Positions 60,995 through 64,000 of a stretch of DNA of 64,000 bases are shown here, in pieces. How positions within the stretch are numbered: position 1 is the first letter of the stretch; the number at the start of each line of letters is the position of its first letter. Under the pieces are notes generated by a model, which worked only from the letters and a program-made list of their open reading frames with translations, searched no databases and had not been told where the DNA came from. The position numbers and the translations under genes are program-made. Location: assembly GCA_963556495.2 (NCBI GenBank), contig OY747722.1:24692501-24756500 (forward strand). Direction: 5' to 3'. The DNA is from Valencia hispanica (Eukaryota > Chordata > Actinopteri > Cyprinodontiformes > Valenciidae).

Positions 60995-62945
60995 CAATGT
61001 TCCCTCTAAGCTGCGCGTGTGCACAATTGCGCACTGCTGACACAGTCTTCGCGAACAGAAAATCTGCTCTGCGCACCAAAAAAAAAAAATAAATAACCTG
61101 AATTGAAAAAAAAAAAAAAAAACAACAAACAAATAATTCATTCTGTGCTATTTTGCGTATGAATTAGTGAGCATATATGGACCGTTTTACAGTTCCAGCG
61201 ATGGCCCTGCACCGGTCCAATTAGAAAAACACACACTCGCCCGAACCCGTTCTCCATGATTATTGCCATGTGGCAGAGATGGCCTTCCTGCTGTGTGTCG
61301 GTTTGTTAAAATGTGAGACATCTTCTTTTACAGATAGACGTTCGCGCTGGAGGCAAATGCGCATCCAATCTGACATTTTTGCCCATATCTGATTTTTAGC
61401 ACAGTTTGAACAGCCCAATTCTATTTTTTTTCAAACCCGATAGATAGGTTATGTGGTCTGCAAGTGAAGTCTTTGTCAGGGTTAAGATTAAAGATAGACA
61501 CGGGTATGCAAATAAGACCAAGGTAAAAAATATATATATTTTAAATTAATTAATTAATCCAGACACAAACTCAGATCCACCTGTTTATAGCCTATAGGAG
61601 TGGAGCGCTTTCGTCTATGCACAGAGCGACTGACAGCGCCAAGTTTGTGCGCTGTGAAATGTGCTTGATTTATTTAGAAGGTCTGTAGCATTTTGGTGGA
61701 ATTTTCTTTAACGAAAAGGGGGATTATAACATGTTCTGAAAACATCTGAGGTTTTAGTTTTATTCCTCTTAGAAACGGCGCTCATTATTTTCAGTCTTAG
61801 TTTGTAACTTTATCACTGGATTGTTTCAGCTGCCACAAAAGAAAAGAAACTTTGAATAGGAAAATGGATTTTAACAAGAAATCAGAATTGAGCATTTAAC
61901 CTGCAATAGGATCATAGCAGTGCTGCTCCTGCTCCTGTCAGTCAGCAGGGCTGCAGTTTACCTGCTCATACTGTGTGAATAAATCTTTTAGTGTTTGGTC
62001 TTGCTGTTTGATTCTGCATTTGGGTTAAAATATTTTGCTTCAAGACAATCACGTTTATGTCACTGAGTGACCAGTGGCTGGGTGCTCCAGCCAATGATGC
62101 GATTCACATACGTATTTACTCAGCTAGTCAATCGATATTTGTGCTACATTTCAAGCATCCAGCACAGACTGTGAAAGAGGCTTTAGTTTAATGAATCGTA
62201 TCAAAACAGCATCGAGAAATCATCTTGAAGTGGACAATTTGGATCAGCTGATGTGCATAAAATTAAAACTGTAAGCAGATAAGGCCATCAACCTGGACAA
62301 CGTTTACAACCACTGGATACGTGAGAAGGACAGACGAATAAAATAAGGTGAAATTTAAGTCCTCAATCAGATTTGTGCTTATCTAGTGTCATTTATTTAC
62401 AATGTTCATTTATGAAAATTGATCATTAAATACTGTCACCAGTTTATGAGTGGCAGAAATACATATAATAGTGTGATTATATGCTGTATTTTGCAGACAA
62501 AGAGTTACAGGACCCTATCCCAGACCACAGGAGGACTCTCCTACCCAGTGCACAGCAAGAGCTTCACACAATGGCTCATGCTTATAATACAAGTCAGACC
62601 TTTATAATAAAAATGTTACGTGTGCTTTCAAAATTTGAGTTCATAGTTAGCTTGGCAGTTCATGTTTCTCCACAGTTACAATGAGATATTTATACTTACT
62701 ACACAGGTCATGAATAAGATCTTTGTCATTTTCATTGTAAGTGGGACAAAGTACTTAATTAAAAACTATTCTCACAGAAATGTAAATGCTGTAATTTGAT
62801 TATTTTATTAAAGTATATAAACTGGATGGATGCGATGCTGGCATGACCACAGTCCACACATCTGATGTTGCTCACAGTGGTCAAGGGGACCGGTCAGGGT
62901 GTTTGTGTGTTTGCTCAGACACATGAAAAATTAGAGGGAACATTG
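60995..62945 (+). mobile_element. hAT element, 1.95 kb, with perfect 8-bp target-site duplication
   Basis: The 15-bp ends CAATGTTCCCTCTAA are exact inverted repeats (60995-61009 and 62931-62945). The octamer GTGACAAC flanks the element on both sides without a mismatch (60987-60994 and 62946-62953). The interior contains a transposase C-terminal remnant at 62191-62346; the catalytic part is not recognisable. This intact-edged copy is probably the youngest large insertion in the window. Confidence 0.9.
62191..62346 (+). pseudogene. hAT transposase C-terminal remnant
   Basis: 52 codons from an ATG: MNRIKTASRNHLEVDNLDQL then MCIKLKL, an in-frame TAA at 62272, then ADKAINLDNVYNHWIREKDR and RIK, ending in TAA. 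The arrangement NRIK...NHLEVDNLDQLM...YNHW resembles the end of hAT transposases that use the C-terminus for dimerisation. One in-frame stop and no upstream catalytic domain make it non-functional. Confidence 0.7.
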
Positions 62946-64000
62946 GTGACAACACGTCTCTACAACAGTAAGTAGCCAGGCGACCACCTTCAATTGCGAG
63001 CATAAAGTTTCTGAGGTAAGAAAATGTGTTTTGACAGCTCTTTTTACTTTCTTAGCTTTCCTAATACATGGTTTCACCAATGATACACTGCAACAGTGAC
63101 TCGTTTTTACTCAGTGTCTGAGCCGAATGTTTGACAGATTGTAAATAACCACATGGTGAGCATTAGCTTTAAGTGACTTTTTAGTTGGGCTTAAAGAGTT
63201 TGGGTGACATAACAGGCGTGTCCTCTGAATAAAGTTTTAGCCGCTTCTTTACTGTGGTGCAGTTAAACCATATGGAGTAAAATATGGTCCGAATGGAGTG
63301 CATGCAGAAAAGTGAGACTTTAAGTTGCTTTCATTTACTTCTACTATGTTTCACACACAACACCCCCCATCCCAAAAAAAAAAAACTATGTGCAGCTTCC
63401 CAGCACAGTTAGGAAAAAATAGGAATGCTAACTTCTTTGAGACTCAGAGAAAAGGTGCTGCCTATAACTTTAGCTGATTTTACTATGCCTACCTTAGTGC
63501 TGTCAGAACATTAGTCTCTTGTTTTACAGCTTTTATCAAAGATGGACATTTGCCATTGTGGTGAATTTCAGGTAGACTGGGCTCATTACAGGCGCTGGTT
63601 TGATAGGTCTCCAAGCTACTGCCTCGCAGACATTTTTTCTGACTTTAGGCTATCACTGCATTCTTCTAGGGCGGCCATTGAGATATACACTAATCCTTGA
63701 GTTCTGTATTCTATAAAAAACAAAACAACACCAGCACTCTAAACATAAGCATTATATGCTTTATGAATTCTTCTAAGGGCGAATGCAAGTGAAAATGTCA
63801 AATTACGTTTAACGTTTTACAAGGGATTGACGACACCCATGTAATGGGGAGAGATGATCTGTTTAGAAATGTGAGACTAACTGCCCTGCCAGGGTTTGCC
63901 GGCGTTCTCTGCATTAAGCGGGAATGTGATGTTTCAAAGTGTACAACTGCTCAAAGCGCATCACACATGGTGGCAGTCCAAATGGGCTCTTGGGCTCCCA

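Larger units (their letters stand above)
57339..64000 (-). other. partial copine intron upstream of first visible exon
   Basis: The copine N-terminal exon should end with codons for ...SCR and a donor, and no such exon was found here, so it probably lies right of 64000. Contents: a hAT element (58261-59758), an antisense Tc1-type scrap (59820-60640) and a second hAT element (60995-62945). The last kilobase shows no recognised feature. Confidence 0.7.

Noticed and set aside
61940..61985. Candidate first copine exon with a GTAAAC donor
   Set aside because: The translation does not give the expected ...VSCR end, and it lies inside a hAT element.

Overview
The window is nuclear DNA of a bony fish, almost certainly a teleost. 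The evidence is a vertebrate-type gene split into short GT-AG exons by long AT-rich introns, plus the typical teleost repeat load: many decayed Tc1/mariner copies, hAT elements, L2/Rex-like LINEs, tRNA-derived SINEs, cut-and-paste MITEs and long microsatellites. No bacterial-type operon, rRNA, CRISPR or functional tRNA was found.

Only one real protein-coding gene is visible: a copine on the minus strand, read from right to left. Twelve consecutive internal exons run from 57338 down to 7513 (816 coding bases, about 272 residues) and join in perfect phase. They encode almost the whole tandem C2A-C2B calcium/phospholipid-binding module and stop at the border of the copine (VWA-like) domain. Sequence signatures point to copine-8 (cpne8), with copine-5 the nearest alternative. 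The first coding exon(s) must lie right of 64000 and the VWA-domain exons left of 1. Everything else in the window is therefore intronic with respect to this gene.

Introns by position: 1-7512 (palindromes, a 54-bp-TIR element with a SINE inside it, microsatellites); 7575-7751 and 7806-9522 (a polypurine tract); 9599-9984 (a LINE RT scrap); 10027-15298 (two probable hAT elements side by side, then a Tc1 end); 15404-17508 and 17613-19187 (Tc1 scraps); 19252-34488 (a near full-length dead Tc1 element, a 5'-truncated LINE, a long AT microsatellite); 34566-41777 (Tc1 scraps, LINE tail); 41818-53434 (two copies of a 3-bp-TSD MITE, a hAT MITE, tail-to-tail LINEs with a nested SINE, another SINE, Tc1 scraps); 53539-55740 (a five-unit, about 110-bp degenerate tandem repeat); 55788-57297; 57339-64000 (two hAT elements with perfect 8-bp target-site duplications and transposase remnants).

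No novel gene system was found. The most distinctive items are structural: two abutting perfect palindromes, the element with identical 54-bp arms, the two hAT insertions with intact duplications, the MITE pair carrying CRE/CCAAT motifs, the tandem repeat and the nested LINE/SINE cluster. Family names for repeats and the copine paralogue rest on recalled family sequences, since no search could be run.
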